A stretch of 64,000 nucleotides of DNA from an uncultured Lachnospiraceae bacterium (GTDB lineage: Bacteria > Bacillota > Clostridia > Lachnospirales > Lachnospiraceae): NCBI GenBank assembly GCA_947631625.1, contig CANRMA010000012.1:1-64000 (forward strand), in the 5' to 3' direction. A program made the translations under genes and the position numbers. Position 1 is the first letter of the stretch, and each line of letters starts with the position of its first letter. Below, one piece after another: positions 17,189-26,170 of the stretch. The notes under the pieces are model-generated. The model did not search any database. It was given only the letters and a program-made list of their open reading frames with translations, and had not been told where the DNA came from.

Positions 17189-18597
17189 TTTACGCCTTCT
17201 CTTGTATCTTCCAGGATTATTCCCTGCTTAAGCAGGTCATCACGTATCTCGTCAGCCCTTGCAAAATTTTTGGCTTTCCTTGCTTCCTGTCTTTCTTTAA
17301 TGAGCACCTCTATCTCATCATCGAGGATATCGGACTCTTTTTCCACAATAAGCCCGCAGATATCGGAAAGCATTACTATTTCGTCCTTAAGGGCTTTCAG
17401 GAATTCCCTGCTGCTTTGCTCTCCCGCTTCGGTGTTTGCAAATTTTACCAGTTCAAAAATTGACGAAATTGCGTCAGCGGTATTAAAGTCGTCGTCCATA
17501 GCCTCTTCAAACTTGGCGATAAAACCCTTCGCCTTTTCAAGCGCGTTTCGCTCCGAATCTGCTTTATCCGTATCTTCCATTTTATCGGCTTTGGCATTTT
17601 CAATAAGGAAATCCAGGTTGGATACGCAGGTTACGATCCTATCATATCCGTTTTTGGCGGCTTCCATAAGCTCTGCGCTGAAATTCAACGGGCTTCTGTA
17701 ATGCGCCGAAAGCATGAAGAAACGCAGTATCTGAAGATCGTACCTTTCGCTTATGTCCCTCACCGTAAAGAAGTTTCCCTCGGATTTGGACATCTTTTTA
17801 TTGTCTATATTCAAAAAGCCGTTATGCATCCAATACTTTGCAAATGTTTTCCCGTTTGCCGCCTCGGACTGCGCTATCTCATTCTCATGATGCGGGAAGA
17901 TCAGATCCTCTCCGCCTGCATGTATGTCAATTTCGTCCCCAAGGTATTTCTTACTCATGACGGAGCACTCTATATGCCAACCCGGGCGTCCTTTGCACCA
18001 GGGAGACTCCCAGTATGGCTCTCCTTCTTTCTTGGGTTTCCACAATACAAAGTCGAGCGGATCTTCTTTCTGGTCCTCTCCCGATACCAGAAGAGAACGG
18101 TTGCCGCCGCGCAGATCATCCAGATTTTTATGCGACAGCTTACCGTAATCCTTAAAACTCCTTGTCCTGAAATACACAGTGCCGTCCGCAGCCTTATAAG
18201 CATGGCCTTTTTCCATAAGAGTCTCTATCATATCAAGCATGCCGTCTATTTCATTGGTAGCAAGCGGGTGCGTCGTGGCAGGCTTTACATTTAACGCCTT
18301 CATATCCTTTTTGCACTCGTCTATATATCTGTTGGAAATTACCGAAGGCTCCACGCCTTCTTCATTCGCTTTCTTAATGATCTTGTCATCCACATCGGTA
18401 AAATTGGATACATAATTTACGTCATAGCCTTTATATTCCATATATCGTCTGACCGTGTCAAAAACTATCATCGGCCTTGCATTGCCTATATGGATCAGGT
18501 TATAGACGGTGGGTCCGCAGACATACATGCTTACCTTTCCTTCTTTAACAGGCTCGAACTCCTCTTTTTTCCCCGACATTGTATTATAAATCTTCAT
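17173..18597 (-). CDS. cysS: Cysteinyl-tRNA synthetase
   Basis: The ATG at 18595-18597 follows GGAGGCTTATGAT and gives the normal N-terminus MKIYNTMSGKKEEF; an ATG 21 bases upstream lies over the cysE stop and is less likely. The 474-residue class I synthetase has the zinc Cys in YVCGPTVYN, HIGN as the HIGH motif, the zinc site around WHIECSVM and GGEDLIFPHHENE, and KMSKS in KKMSKSEGNFFTV. It charges tRNA-Cys. It follows cysE by 17 bases and is coupled to mrnC, the usual Firmicute order. Confidence 0.97.
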   Translation of the reverse strand: MKIYNTMSGKKEEFEPVKEGKVSMYVCGPTVYNLIHIGNARPMIVFDTVRRYMEYKGYDVNYVSNFTDVDDKIIKKANEEGVEPSVISNRYIDECKKDMKALNVKPATTHPLATNEIDGMLDMIETLMEKGHAYKAADGTVYFRTRSFKDYGKLSHKNLDDLRGGNRSLLVSGEDQKEDPLDFVLWKPKKEGEPYWESPWCKGRPGWHIECSVMSKKYLGDEIDIHAGGEDLIFPHHENEIAQSEAANGKTFAKYWMHNGFLNIDNKKMSKSEGNFFTVRDISERYDLQILRFFMLSAHYRSPLNFSAELMEAAKNGYDRIVTCVSNLDFLIENAKADKMEDTDKADSERNALEKAKGFIAKFEEAMDDDFNTADAISSIFELVKFANTEAGEQSSREFLKALKDEIVMLSDICGLIVEKESDILDDEIEVLIKERQEARKAKNFARADEIRDDLLKQGIILEDTREGVKWKRA

Positions 18598-18614
18598 ATC
18601 ATAAGCCTCCATTA

Positions 18615-19292
18615 TCACTCAGCGTCATTTATACGTTTAAGTTCCCTCACCTGCCGCTCAAGATCCAGCAGTCTGTTGGTAAGCTCTTCGTTCTCATGCT
18701 GCAAAACCGCCAGATCTTCCATAACGGGATCCGGCAGGTCGATCTGGTCCATCTCTTCCTGCGGCAGACTGATATTCCCACGCTTGACCACACGGCCCGG
18801 AACGCCGACTACCGTAGAATTGGGCGGCACTTCCTTAAGCACCACGCTTCCCGCGCCGATCTTGCTGTTATCGCCTATCGTAAAAGATCCAAGCACCTTG
18901 GCTCCCGTACTTATCATAACGTTATTACCTACAGTGGGATGTCTTTTGCCCTGCTCTTTACCCGTACCGCCAAGCGTTACGCCCTGATAAAGCGTTACAT
19001 TATCGCCGATTATCGTAGTCTCTCCTATTATAACACCGTTTCCGTGATCTATAAAAAAGCCCCTGCCTATCTTTGCTCCCGGATGGATCTCAATTCCGGT
19101 CTTGCGCACACCTTTCTGGGATATCCATCTGGCCAGAAAATAATGCTTTTTCTCATAGAGCCTGTGTGCGATGCGGTAATATATCATTATCTTAAAACTA
19201 GGGTAAAGAAATGCCTCCATATCGGAATGAATGGCGGGGTCGCGCTCTTTTATGACCTTTATCTCCTCGCGTATGCGACTTATAAGCCCCAT
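18615..19292 (-). CDS. cysE: Serine O-acetyltransferase
   Basis: The 225-residue protein has the helical N-terminal domain ([31 protein letters not shown]) and the left-handed beta-helix of hexapeptide repeats with the active-site His in [12 protein letters not shown] and the CoA-binding [15 protein letters not shown]. It makes O-acetylserine from serine and acetyl-CoA, the first step of cysteine synthesis. After the hexapeptide domain there is an extra C-terminal coiled coil of about 50 residues ([26 protein letters not shown]). The C-terminus therefore lacks the usual short tail that binds cysteine synthase, or has it replaced. It heads the cysE-cysS-mrnC-rlmB-sigH cluster. Confidence 0.95.
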   Translation of the reverse strand: MGLISRIREEIKVIKERDPAIHSDMEAFLYPSFKIMIYYRIAHRLYEKKHYFLARWISQKGVRKTGIEIHPGAKIGRGFFIDHGNGVIIGETTIIGDNVTLYQGVTLGGTGKEQGKRHPTVGNNVMISTGAKVLGSFTIGDNSKIGAGSVVLKEVPPNSTVVGVPGRVVKRGNISLPQEEMDQIDLPDPVMEDLAVLQHENEELTNRLLDLERQVRELKRINDAE

Positions 19293-19345
19293 TTTATTAC
19301 GCCCCTTTACTTAATCGTTTAAGTCCGTCTGTCCATATATAATCC

Positions 19346-19397
19346 AAAAAAGCGGATAACCTGTCTCCTTCCGTATGAGAGACGAAATTATCCGCCT
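19346..19397 (-). terminator. Intrinsic terminator after the hybrid kinase gene
   Basis: On the minus strand, GCGGATAA (19388-19395) pairs with TTATCCGC (19352-19359), with an inner GTCTC/GAGAC pair, and is followed by six T. It lies 48 bases after the kinase stop and before cysE. An attenuator for cysE is the alternative; I see no T-box motifs. Confidence 0.8.
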
Positions 19398-19444
19398 TTA
19401 GTATCAGAATATGCAAAACGTTAGTTTTTGTCAAGCACGAAACC

Positions 19445-22144
19445 CTATAATAATCTGTTACCCCAATCCCTGAGAATATCTTCACAGCTGTCCACGTCGA
19501 TCTCTTCCACCGCAGCCTTCAGGTTTTCGAACATCTCCTGCTGCCAACCCTCATACCGGTATTGGCCCATTTCTTTAACCACAGACTCCATCTGGTCAAT
19601 ATCCAGATTTTCAAGCGCATCCCTCATGCTTGAAAAATATTCCAACAGATCCGAAAAAGAAATGTTCTTCTTCTCGGACGCGTCGGTCTCTTCCTCCGGA
19701 CAGTAAGGCTCCAACACTTTTATGTAATTTCTGTATTGCTCAACAAGAGCGTCCGTGTTTTGATGTATGAATTCGGAATCCCTTGCATTTCCCGCTTTTT
19801 CAAGCGCCGCCGCTTTTTCTGAAAGCGAGACCGCCCCTATCTGTTTGGACGAGCTTTTCAGGGAATGAACCTCTATTGTGAACGCGGGCCAGTCCTCTTT
19901 TGTCTCAAGTTCTTTGATAAGCGTGGATTTTTTATCGATAGTCCGATAATAAGCTTTCAAAATAGTCCAAAAAAGCTCTTCGCTTCCCAAAAACTTAAGC
20001 GCGAAGTTCACATCCAGATCTCCGACCTTTATATCCGACGCCGGCTCTTCTTTGGGCTTACCGCTCTGGGCAGAGTATATCTTCTGTATCTTTTCTATAG
20101 GAAGCCACTGCCTGAGCTTGGATATCAGCATACGAAGCTCTATAGGTTTGGCGACAAAATCGTTCATTCCTTCCTGACAGAACATTTCCTTGGTCCCCTC
20201 TACCGCATTAGCAGTAAACGCGATGATGGGCACATCATTATATTCAGGGTGCAGACGCCTTATTATATGGGTGGTCTCCACTCCGTCCAACTCGGGCATC
20301 ATATGATCCATGAATACTATATCGTAATGTACTTTGCTGATCTTGTCTATCGCCTCCATACCGCTTATCGCAGTATCTATCTTCATATTAAGAGGTTTTA
20401 ACAGCCCTTCCGCAACTTTTAAATTGACATCGTTATCATCAACTATAAGTATATTGGCGTCCGGAGCCACAAATTCAAATTCATTCATGGCCGCATCCGC
20501 ATTATTTTCAAGTTTGGTGCTCTCACCGTTGAGTATCATCGCTATAGTCAATATGGACAGCGGCTTACGCACGATAAACAGGTTTTTGATCCCGTCGTAT
20601 GATTGTATCTCATCAAAAAAATCAACCAACATAATGGCCGTTATCTTGGGATTGTTCCTTATCAGGTCTTCAAACGCCGAGAAAAACATATCCTTTTCAA
20701 AAAATATATAAAGCTCCTTCTGCCCTATCAGGCTCTTAAAATCGGCGTCCGAGTCCAGATCCCTGTACTCCACTCCAAGCCTTTCCACGTCCTCGCACAA
20801 ACGTTCTTTGACATACTGATTGGATATAAGTCCCGCAACCAGTATATCTTCCGGATCTTTTACGGTGATGGCGGGCGTATCGTCAACAACCTTCTGCGGA
20901 AGCACAAATGAAAACTTGCTTCCTTTTTCATACTCGCTCTCTACCCATATATTTCCTTTCATCAGCCCCAAAAGCTGCTGTGAGATCGCAAGGCCAAGCC
21001 CCGTGCCTTCGATATTACGGTTTCTCTTACTGTCTACCTGTTGGAAAGATTTGAATAATTTATCCATATCTTCCTTTTTGATACCTATACCTGTATCCTC
21101 GACGGACACCTGGAGCATGATCTCATCAGGGGATTCGTTTACATAATCCATCTTTATGAGAATTCTTCCCCTGTTGGTAAATTTAGCGGCATTGTTGGCA
21201 ATATTGAGCAGGATCTGCTTGATCCTTATATTGTCGCCCAAAAGCTTGTTCGGCATATTGGGGCTTATATCCAGTATAAGCTCTACGTCCTTGCCTTTAA
21301 GCCTTGTCATCACTATGTTGGTGACGTCGCTTATAACCGACATGGGCTCGTAATCCATGACGTTGATATCCATTTTGCCGGATTCGATCTTGGAAAAATC
21401 CAAAATATCGTTAATGATAGTCAGTAACGCCTTACCGGATTCTTTTATCTGCATGATATAATCTCTCGCCGCAGGCGGGAGCTGTTCGCGCAGGGCCATT
21501 TCCGCCATGCCTATAACGGCGTTCATGGGAGTCCTTATCTCATGGCTCATATTGGCAAGAAAGTCCGACTTCATATTTGACGTTTTTTCCAGATCCTGCC
21601 GCGCCTGATATGCAAGAAATTTATTGTACGCCATATCGGAAAGTATCTCAGCGATAGTGGACAAAAATTTGGCAGCTTTCTCAACACTGTCTTTATCCAC
21701 TATATTAACCTTGCGTACCGCTTCATAATATTTATCCGGATCTACGTCTATCTCCTGCGCGATCTTCTTTATCTCGGCTTCGTCGGGCGGCGCCGTCAAG
21801 ACCTGGCCGCCTATAAAGCAGCCTACGATCTTATTGTTTGCCATGATCGGAGCGGCAAAATCAATAAGGCCGGCATGACATATATAAGAGGTTGACATGC
21901 CTTTTTCCAACGCAAGCTCCGCGCCGTATTTATCGCACTGCGTGCATCTTAAACAGCCAAGCGGCGAGTTTCTGGTATATTTCATGCAAAATTCGGAAAA
22001 ATTGGAGCCTTCCGTAACGGGCACTCCGTTTCTGTCTGTCGTTAAAGCCGCAATACCCGTATGATTTGAGAACGCATCCTGTATTTTCTGCAGTGTGTCT
22101 CTGTCTATCAGATCAGTCAAATATAAATCATAATCCATACCCAT
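19445..22144 (-). CDS. PocR-domain hybrid sensor kinase with receiver and HPt domains (899 aa)
   Basis: AGAGGA lies 6 bases before the ATG at 22142-22144, so this start is preferred to the ATG 6 bases upstream. No membrane helix is seen, so it acts in the cytoplasm. Residues about 10-170 form a PocR sensor domain with Cys64, Cys67, Cys70 and Cys89-His90, a family that binds small organic ligands. HisKA has His201 in NMSHEIRTPMNAVIGM; the ATPase has N, G1 (DTGIGIKKEDMDKLF) and G2 (GTGLGLAIS) boxes. A receiver-like domain (about 445-570) lacks the normal Asp context; a true receiver follows (ILIVDDNDVN, FMDHMMPELDG, AKPIELR). The C-terminal HPt has His in IEVHSLKSSSKQIGA. It follows a double-receiver gene by about 100 bases. 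Confidence 0.93.
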   Translation of the reverse strand: MGMDYDLYLTDLIDRDTLQKIQDAFSNHTGIAALTTDRNGVPVTEGSNFSEFCMKYTRNSPLGCLRCTQCDKYGAELALEKGMSTSYICHAGLIDFAAPIMANNKIVGCFIGGQVLTAPPDEAEIKKIAQEIDVDPDKYYEAVRKVNIVDKDSVEKAAKFLSTIAEILSDMAYNKFLAYQARQDLEKTSNMKSDFLANMSHEIRTPMNAVIGMAEMALREQLPPAARDYIMQIKESGKALLTIINDILDFSKIESGKMDINVMDYEPMSVISDVTNIVMTRLKGKDVELILDISPNMPNKLLGDNIRIKQILLNIANNAAKFTNRGRILIKMDYVNESPDEIMLQVSVEDTGIGIKKEDMDKLFKSFQQVDSKRNRNIEGTGLGLAISQQLLGLMKGNIWVESEYEKGSKFSFVLPQKVVDDTPAITVKDPEDILVAGLISNQYVKERLCEDVERLGVEYRDLDSDADFKSLIGQKELYIFFEKDMFFSAFEDLIRNNPKITAIMLVDFFDEIQSYDGIKNLFIVRKPLSILTIAMILNGESTKLENNADAAMNEFEFVAPDANILIVDDNDVNLKVAEGLLKPLNMKIDTAISGMEAIDKISKVHYDIVFMDHMMPELDGVETTHIIRRLHPEYNDVPIIAFTANAVEGTKEMFCQEGMNDFVAKPIELRMLISKLRQWLPIEKIQKIYSAQSGKPKEEPASDIKVGDLDVNFALKFLGSEELFWTILKAYYRTIDKKSTLIKELETKEDWPAFTIEVHSLKSSSKQIGAVSLSEKAAALEKAGNARDSEFIHQNTDALVEQYRNYIKVLEPYCPEEETDASEKKNISFSDLLEYFSSMRDALENLDIDQMESVVKEMGQYRYEGWQQEMFENLKAAVEEIDVDSCEDILRDWGNRLL

Positions 22145-22252
22145 CAACATTCCTCTTTTTAATATTCAGGTTACAGGCATCCGAAAAATTCTTTAGCGGT
22201 ACATGGCAACAGGAATTTCGCAGCCGCCCGCTGCTTGAGTTATGTAAACCTG

Positions 22253-23248
22253 CTATTTTATGTTATGATTGATCGTATCTATAAGTTTATCGTGATCTAT
22301 GGGCTTAAGCAAATAGCCCTGCGGTTTCAGCGCAATGGCTTCCTGAATCTTCTCGCGATCTGACACGCCTGTCAGAAATACTACCGGAATATCTTTGGTA
22401 AACTGATTCTGACGTATCTTTTCCAGAACATCGGGTCCGTTTTCACCCGGCATCTCATAGTCCAACAATATCAGGTCAGTCTTTTTACGTTCCAAAAACT
22501 TCATTGCTATCTTGCCGTTGATGGCGGTCGCTATATCATAATCGTTATGCAGCTGCTCCTTAACAGTCTTAAGCATAATGGGATCGTCGTCCACGACCAA
22601 GATATGTTTACGCTCTTCCGTATTGGCGGCAGGCTTACGGCTCATATCAGGATTGCCCGCAGATCTGCTTTTTTCAAAAAGCGCATTTCCCGTTACGTCT
22701 GACGAACCGGAGTCATTAAGCGCGGCATCCAACGAAGAAAGGGCGTTCCTTAACGAATCCAGATCCAGATCGTCCACTTTTGAATGGCCCCCCCCTCCGA
22801 ATGGTTTGTAACTTTCGTTTATCGGAGATATATTTTCTTCGGCAGCCTGTTTTTCCCGATATGTCTCAACATACTCCTGTCTTTCGTCCATAAATTTTAC
22901 TATTTTTTCTGTAATGGAATGTGCGGTAAAAGGCTTGACGATCTCCAGATTGACAACGTTTACGGCGGTCTTTTGAAATTCATTGCACTCTTCCGCGGTT
23001 CCGATCAGGATTATGGGAGTTCTCGATTTCTGTATAACAGGCTTGATATTTACCATCTGCTTAATGGAGTCCAAATGTTCGTTATGCGCGCAGTACACCA
23101 ACGCGTCGGGCACAAAATATTTTATATGCCGCATAATATCCGTATAACGGACGGAACATGACACTGCTTCGAACACATCGTCCATATGTATAAAAAAATC
23201 GTCTATTACAGGCTTATTGTTTCCAAGAACAAGGATCTTATATTTCAT
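22253..23248 (-). CDS. Double-receiver response regulator without output domain (331 aa)
   Basis: The C-terminal 120 residues are a canonical receiver: HILVVDDDPIMLKTV, phosphoacceptor Asp in LILLDYEMPGENG, Thr in VFLTGVSD and Lys in GYLLKPIDHDK. The N-terminal 130 residues have a receiver-like fold (YKILVLGNNKPVIDDFF, PIILIGTAEE, LEIVKPFTAHSI), but the acidic pocket and phosphoacceptor are replaced (DALVYCAHNE), so it is probably inactive. A Gly-rich linker joins them. There is no DNA-binding or enzymatic output domain, so it likely passes phosphate or binds partners, presumably with the hybrid kinase downstream. The Shine-Dalgarno AGAGAGG lies about 11 bases from the ATG. Confidence 0.9.
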   Translation of the reverse strand: MKYKILVLGNNKPVIDDFFIHMDDVFEAVSCSVRYTDIMRHIKYFVPDALVYCAHNEHLDSIKQMVNIKPVIQKSRTPIILIGTAEECNEFQKTAVNVVNLEIVKPFTAHSITEKIVKFMDERQEYVETYREKQAAEENISPINESYKPFGGGGHSKVDDLDLDSLRNALSSLDAALNDSGSSDVTGNALFEKSRSAGNPDMSRKPAANTEERKHILVVDDDPIMLKTVKEQLHNDYDIATAINGKIAMKFLERKKTDLILLDYEMPGENGPDVLEKIRQNQFTKDIPVVFLTGVSDREKIQEAIALKPQGYLLKPIDHDKLIDTINHNIK

Positions 23249-23337
23249 TAAAAACCATACCTCTCTTTATAACCGTAAATCCCATCGGGCGTCTGCGAGA
23301 CGCAATCACCCGGCCGTTTTATTCTCTTTTATAAAAA

Positions 23338-23366
23338 ATAGTAACATATCGATCAATATTTTGCAA
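23338..23366 (-). promoter_or_regulatory. Promoter of the double-receiver/hybrid kinase operon
   Basis: On the minus strand, -35 TTGCAA (23361-23366) and -10 TACTAT (23338-23343) are spaced 17 bases. The transcript leader then holds a GC-rich hairpin, GCGTCTC/GAGACGC type, around 23289-23303 (GCGTCTGCGAGACGC). Confidence 0.55.
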
Positions 23367-23370
23367 CACA

Positions 23371-23417
23371 AACACTGCCGGTCAGTTATTACGTGTCAGT
23401 TATTAACGGTCAGTGTT
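23371..23417. repeat. Inverted and tandem repeat over the ispF stop codon
   Basis: AACACTG (23371-23377) pairs with CAGTGTT (23411-23417). Inside, GTCAGTTATTA occurs twice (23381-23391 and 23395-23405). The ispF stop lies within it. It may act as a weak terminator, but no T-run follows. Confidence 0.7.
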
Positions 23418-23960
23418 ATTACAACAGCCCCTGCAGCCTGCGCAGTCAGCGCCTCCAAACGACGTTTCGGCGTCCCTATGCGGTTCCATGGGAGTTGTGA
23501 GCATACATATGGCCTGCGCCGCGATACCTTCTCCGCTTCCCGTAAAACCAAGGCCTTCCTCCGTCGTCGCCTTGACGTTTATTTGTGAAACGTCTATTTT
23601 AAGCGATGACGCGATATTCTGCCTCATATCGTCGATATACGGACGCATTTTGGGATTTTGGGCTATGATCGTCGCGTCAATATTTTCTATAAAAAACATA
23701 TGCTCCTCAAGCAGTTGACCAACTTGGTCAAGCAATTTTATTGAAGAAATACCCTTATACTTATCGTCGCTGTCCGGGAAATGCTTGCCTATATCGCCAA
23801 GCGCCGCCGCGCCAAGCAAAGCGTCCATAATAGCATGGAGCAGCACATCCGCGTCTGAATGTCCCAACAGTCCTTTTTCATAAGGGATCTCAACCCCTCC
23901 GAGTATGAGTTTTCTGTCGTTTACAAGACGGTGAACGTCATATCCCATTCCTATGCGCAT
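23403..23960 (-). CDS. ispF: 2-C-methyl-D-erythritol 2,4-cyclodiphosphate synthase with a Cys-rich tail
   Basis: [13 protein letters not shown] gives the zinc Asp/His pair (D8, H10), and [22 protein letters not shown] supplies the third zinc ligand and trimer site. [20 protein letters not shown] and [28 protein letters not shown] complete the family. It makes MEcPP in the non-mevalonate isoprenoid pathway. The family is usually about 157 residues; this one has 185, with a C-terminal extension bearing CAGCRGCC, a possible metal-binding tail. The start overlaps the stop of the upstream gene (TGATG), so the two are coupled. Confidence 0.95.
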   Translation of the reverse strand: MRIGMGYDVHRLVNDRKLILGGVEIPYEKGLLGHSDADVLLHAIMDALLGAAALGDIGKHFPDSDDKYKGISSIKLLDQVGQLLEEHMFFIENIDATIIAQNPKMRPYIDDMRQNIASSLKIDVSQINVKATTEEGLGFTGSGEGIAAQAICMLTTPMEPHRDAETSFGGADCAGCRGCCNNTDR

Positions 23961-24598
23961 CAGTCAATAAGCCCCCTGTCTTTTACAAGCTGTATGATGA
24001 GCTTAACCGCATAATCCTCTCCGAGAGCTTTGGTATTGATGGACAGATCGTACTGCGCAGGATCAAGCCAGTTATGTCCCGTAAAATATTTATAATAATT
24101 GGAACGGTATTTATTGGTCTTTAATATGAGTTCTTCGGCCTCGTCTTTGGATTTAAGCACTCTTTCCATGATATTTTTGATGCAAAGATCCATTGGAGCC
24201 TGAATATTTATACGTATGGCGTTCTCATAGCCGCGCAGCACATGGTTGGCCGCCTTGCCTATGATTATGCAGGGTTCCTTGTCTGCGGCCGCCAGATCTT
24301 TTATCACCTGCGCCTGAAAATTAAAAAAGTTTTCCGCGGTAAGATATCTCTTATCGCCCGCCTGATATACTTTGCCGTCGTCATATGCGCCTTTGGACGA
24401 ATTGATCGCTATGATATTCTTCCTTATCTTTTCATTGGCTTCAAAAAAGTATCTTTCGTTAATACCGCTTAAATCCGCAGACATCTGCAAAATCTCTTCA
24501 TCATAGTAAGCTATGCCTAACTGCTGCGCGATCTTTCTTGCAACATGACTGCCGCCGCTTCCGTAACCTCTGGAAATGGTAATGACATAATTTTTCAT
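23960..24598 (-). CDS. Cytidylate kinase-like family protein (212 aa)
   Basis: GGAGGTATCAGT precedes the ATG at 24596-24598; a frame extension 11 codons upstream has no such signal. The protein opens with [31 protein letters not shown], the P-loop and lid-type start of the cytidylate-kinase-like family common in Clostridia, and later has [12 protein letters not shown] and [16 protein letters not shown]. It lacks the full NMP-binding pattern of true Cmk, so the substrate is uncertain; members of this family are usually paralogues of the housekeeping enzyme. It is translationally coupled to ispF. Confidence 0.88.
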   Translation of the reverse strand: MKNYVITISRGYGSGGSHVARKIAQQLGIAYYDEEILQMSADLSGINERYFFEANEKIRKNIIAINSSKGAYDDGKVYQAGDKRYLTAENFFNFQAQVIKDLAAADKEPCIIIGKAANHVLRGYENAIRINIQAPMDLCIKNIMERVLKSKDEAEELILKTNKYRSNYYKYFTGHNWLDPAQYDLSINTKALGEDYAVKLIIQLVKDRGLID

Positions 24599-24649
24599 AC
24601 TGATACCTCCTTGCCTGTTGTGCTTTTTCACGATTACCGCTCTGCCGCT

Positions 24650-24739
24650 TTACGGCCTCCGTTAATTTTACGGACTCCGCCAGTTTTACGGACTCCGTTA
24701 TTTTTACGGTCTCCGTTATTTTTACGTCCTCCGTTAATT
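24650..24739. repeat. Tandem 18-base repeat starting at the coaBC stop codon
   Basis: Five units of the type TTACGGACTCCGTTATTT run from the last codons of coaBC to about 50 bases before the next gene. On the minus strand each carries AACGGAGNCCGTAAAA; the stop TAA lies in the first unit. Confidence 0.95.
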
Positions 24740-25924
24740 TCTATGCTCAATTATATAGTCAAGCAGCTTATCCGCCACTTCGTCTTTGCTCATGATAGGA
24801 AGCTGTATGGTATCATTCTTTGTTAAAAAAGTAACAATGTTTGTATCCGCGCCAAAGCCCGCTCCCGACTGTCTGATACTGTTGGCAACGATCATATCCA
24901 GATTTTTCTTCTCCAGTTTCTTTCTCGAATTCTCCAGAAGGTTCTCGGTCTCCATGGAAAAACCGCACAAAAACTGTCCTTCTTTTTTGTGGGCGCCAAG
25001 ATGACCCAGAATATCCTCTGTGCGCTCTAGCTCTATTGACATATCGCCGTCTTTTTTCTTAATCTTCTCATCCGCCGCAGCTTTAGGCCGATAGTCGGCT
25101 ACCGCCGCCGCCTTTATTATTATATCCTGATTTTCGGCCTTATCCTTGACCGCCGCCGCCATATCCGCCGCGGATACTATATCTATGACATTGACCCCGA
25201 TAGGGGGCGTAAGTTCCGTTTTACCTGACACAAGTGTCACTTTTGCTCCGCGCATCATCGCGGCCCTTGCTATGGCATAGCCCATTTTACCTGTGGAATG
25301 ATTGCTTATATACCTTACCGGATCTATCTTTTCCATAGTCGGGCCTGCCGTTACAAGCACATTCAGGCCCGCCATATCTTTCGGCTTAAGAGCCTTTATT
25401 ATATATTCCGCCAAAATCTCAGGCTCAGGCATTTTACCCTCGCCTACATCTCCGCAGGCCAGATAGCCCGTTGCAGGCTTTATGACTTCCATACCGTAGT
25501 CTTCAAGACGTTTCAGGTTATCCTGCACTATGGGATTATTATACATCCTCGTATTCATGGCAGGCGCAAAAATCTTGGAACATTCGCAGGCAAGCAGCGT
25601 AGTCGTAAGCATATCGTCCGCAAGCCCATGCGCCGCCTTGGCTATTATGTCCGCAGAGGCAGGAGCCGTCATAAATACATCGGCTTTTTTGGCAAGCTCG
25701 ACATGCTCCACGTTATATTTAAAATTCCTGTCAAAAGTATCGACAAGACATTTGTTTCCGGTTAATGTTTCAAATGTTATCGGATTTATAAAATTCAGTG
25801 AATTTTTAGTCATTATAACAGTAATATCCGCACCCTGCTTTTTTAACATGCTTGCAAGATACGCGGTCTTGTACGCCGCTATTCCGGCGCTCACACCCAA
25901 TACTATATTCTTTCCTTTCAGCAT
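24734..25924 (-). CDS. coaBC: Bifunctional phosphopantothenoylcysteine decarboxylase / phosphopantothenate-cysteine ligase
   Basis: The CoaC half (1-190) is a flavoprotein with VLGVSAGIAAYKTAYL, the substrate motif APAMNTRMYNNPIVQ, and ACGDVGEGKMPEP carrying the active-site Cys. The CoaB half has VLVTAGPTMEKIDPVRYISNHSTGKMGYAIA, the KAAAVADYRPK motif and KIKKKDG before the nucleotide site. It converts phosphopantothenate and cysteine to 4'-phosphopantetheine in CoA synthesis. At 396 residues it is of normal length. The GAAAGGCGTTAATA leader supports the start. coaX and a pantothenate-type ECF transporter lie upstream, separated by a palindromic element. Confidence 0.96.
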   Translation of the reverse strand: MLKGKNIVLGVSAGIAAYKTAYLASMLKKQGADITVIMTKNSLNFINPITFETLTGNKCLVDTFDRNFKYNVEHVELAKKADVFMTAPASADIIAKAAHGLADDMLTTTLLACECSKIFAPAMNTRMYNNPIVQDNLKRLEDYGMEVIKPATGYLACGDVGEGKMPEPEILAEYIIKALKPKDMAGLNVLVTAGPTMEKIDPVRYISNHSTGKMGYAIARAAMMRGAKVTLVSGKTELTPPIGVNVIDIVSAADMAAAVKDKAENQDIIIKAAAVADYRPKAAADEKIKKKDGDMSIELERTEDILGHLGAHKKEGQFLCGFSMETENLLENSRKKLEKKNLDMIVANSIRQSGAGFGADTNIVTFLTKNDTIQLPIMSKDEVADKLLDYIIEHRN

Positions 25925-25949
25925 TATTAACGCCTTTCTGTATTTATCT

Positions 25950-26100
25950 GAAGCCGCCGCGAGGGTTTAACAGACCAATGCAGGCCCGCTTTCGCTACGT
26001 CTCACCTGCAGCGGCGCTAAGCTCGAAAATACCTCGCTAAGTGCCGGCGGGTTCAAAGTGCCTGCGTTTGGTATGTTAAACCCTCGCGGCGGCGGCTTAC
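25950..26100. mobile_element. Palindromic intergenic element A (MITE-like)
   Basis: About 150 bases fold into one long imperfect hairpin. The outer arms AAGCCGCCGCGAGGGTTTAA and its complement are at 25951-25970 and around 26077-26098; GCAGGC/GCCTGC lies further in. The tip holds CTAAGCTCGAAAATACCTCG, shared almost exactly with the element at 55.8 kb read in reverse. In the arm, GTTTAACA/TGTTAAAC replaces the ATTTAACA/TGTTAAAT of the other copies, a paired change that keeps the hairpin. It sits between coaX and coaBC. No direct flanking repeat was found. Confidence 0.8.
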
Positions 26101-26170
26101 GGTTAAGACTTAATTTGAACATTATTTAATCATTAATTTTATTAATTTGCGTATATGATAAGTGTGCGGC

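Noticed and set aside
19293-19444. T-box or SAM riboswitch ahead of cysE
   Set aside because: The hairpin with a T-run is there, but no T-box sequence (TGGNACCGCG) or specifier loop is seen; it fits a plain terminator of the upstream kinase gene.
24650-24739. Tandem repeats as a CRISPR array
   Set aside because: Units are 12-18 bases, directly adjacent and without unique spacers; the same holds for the arrays at 36905, 40427 and 55628. No cas gene is present.
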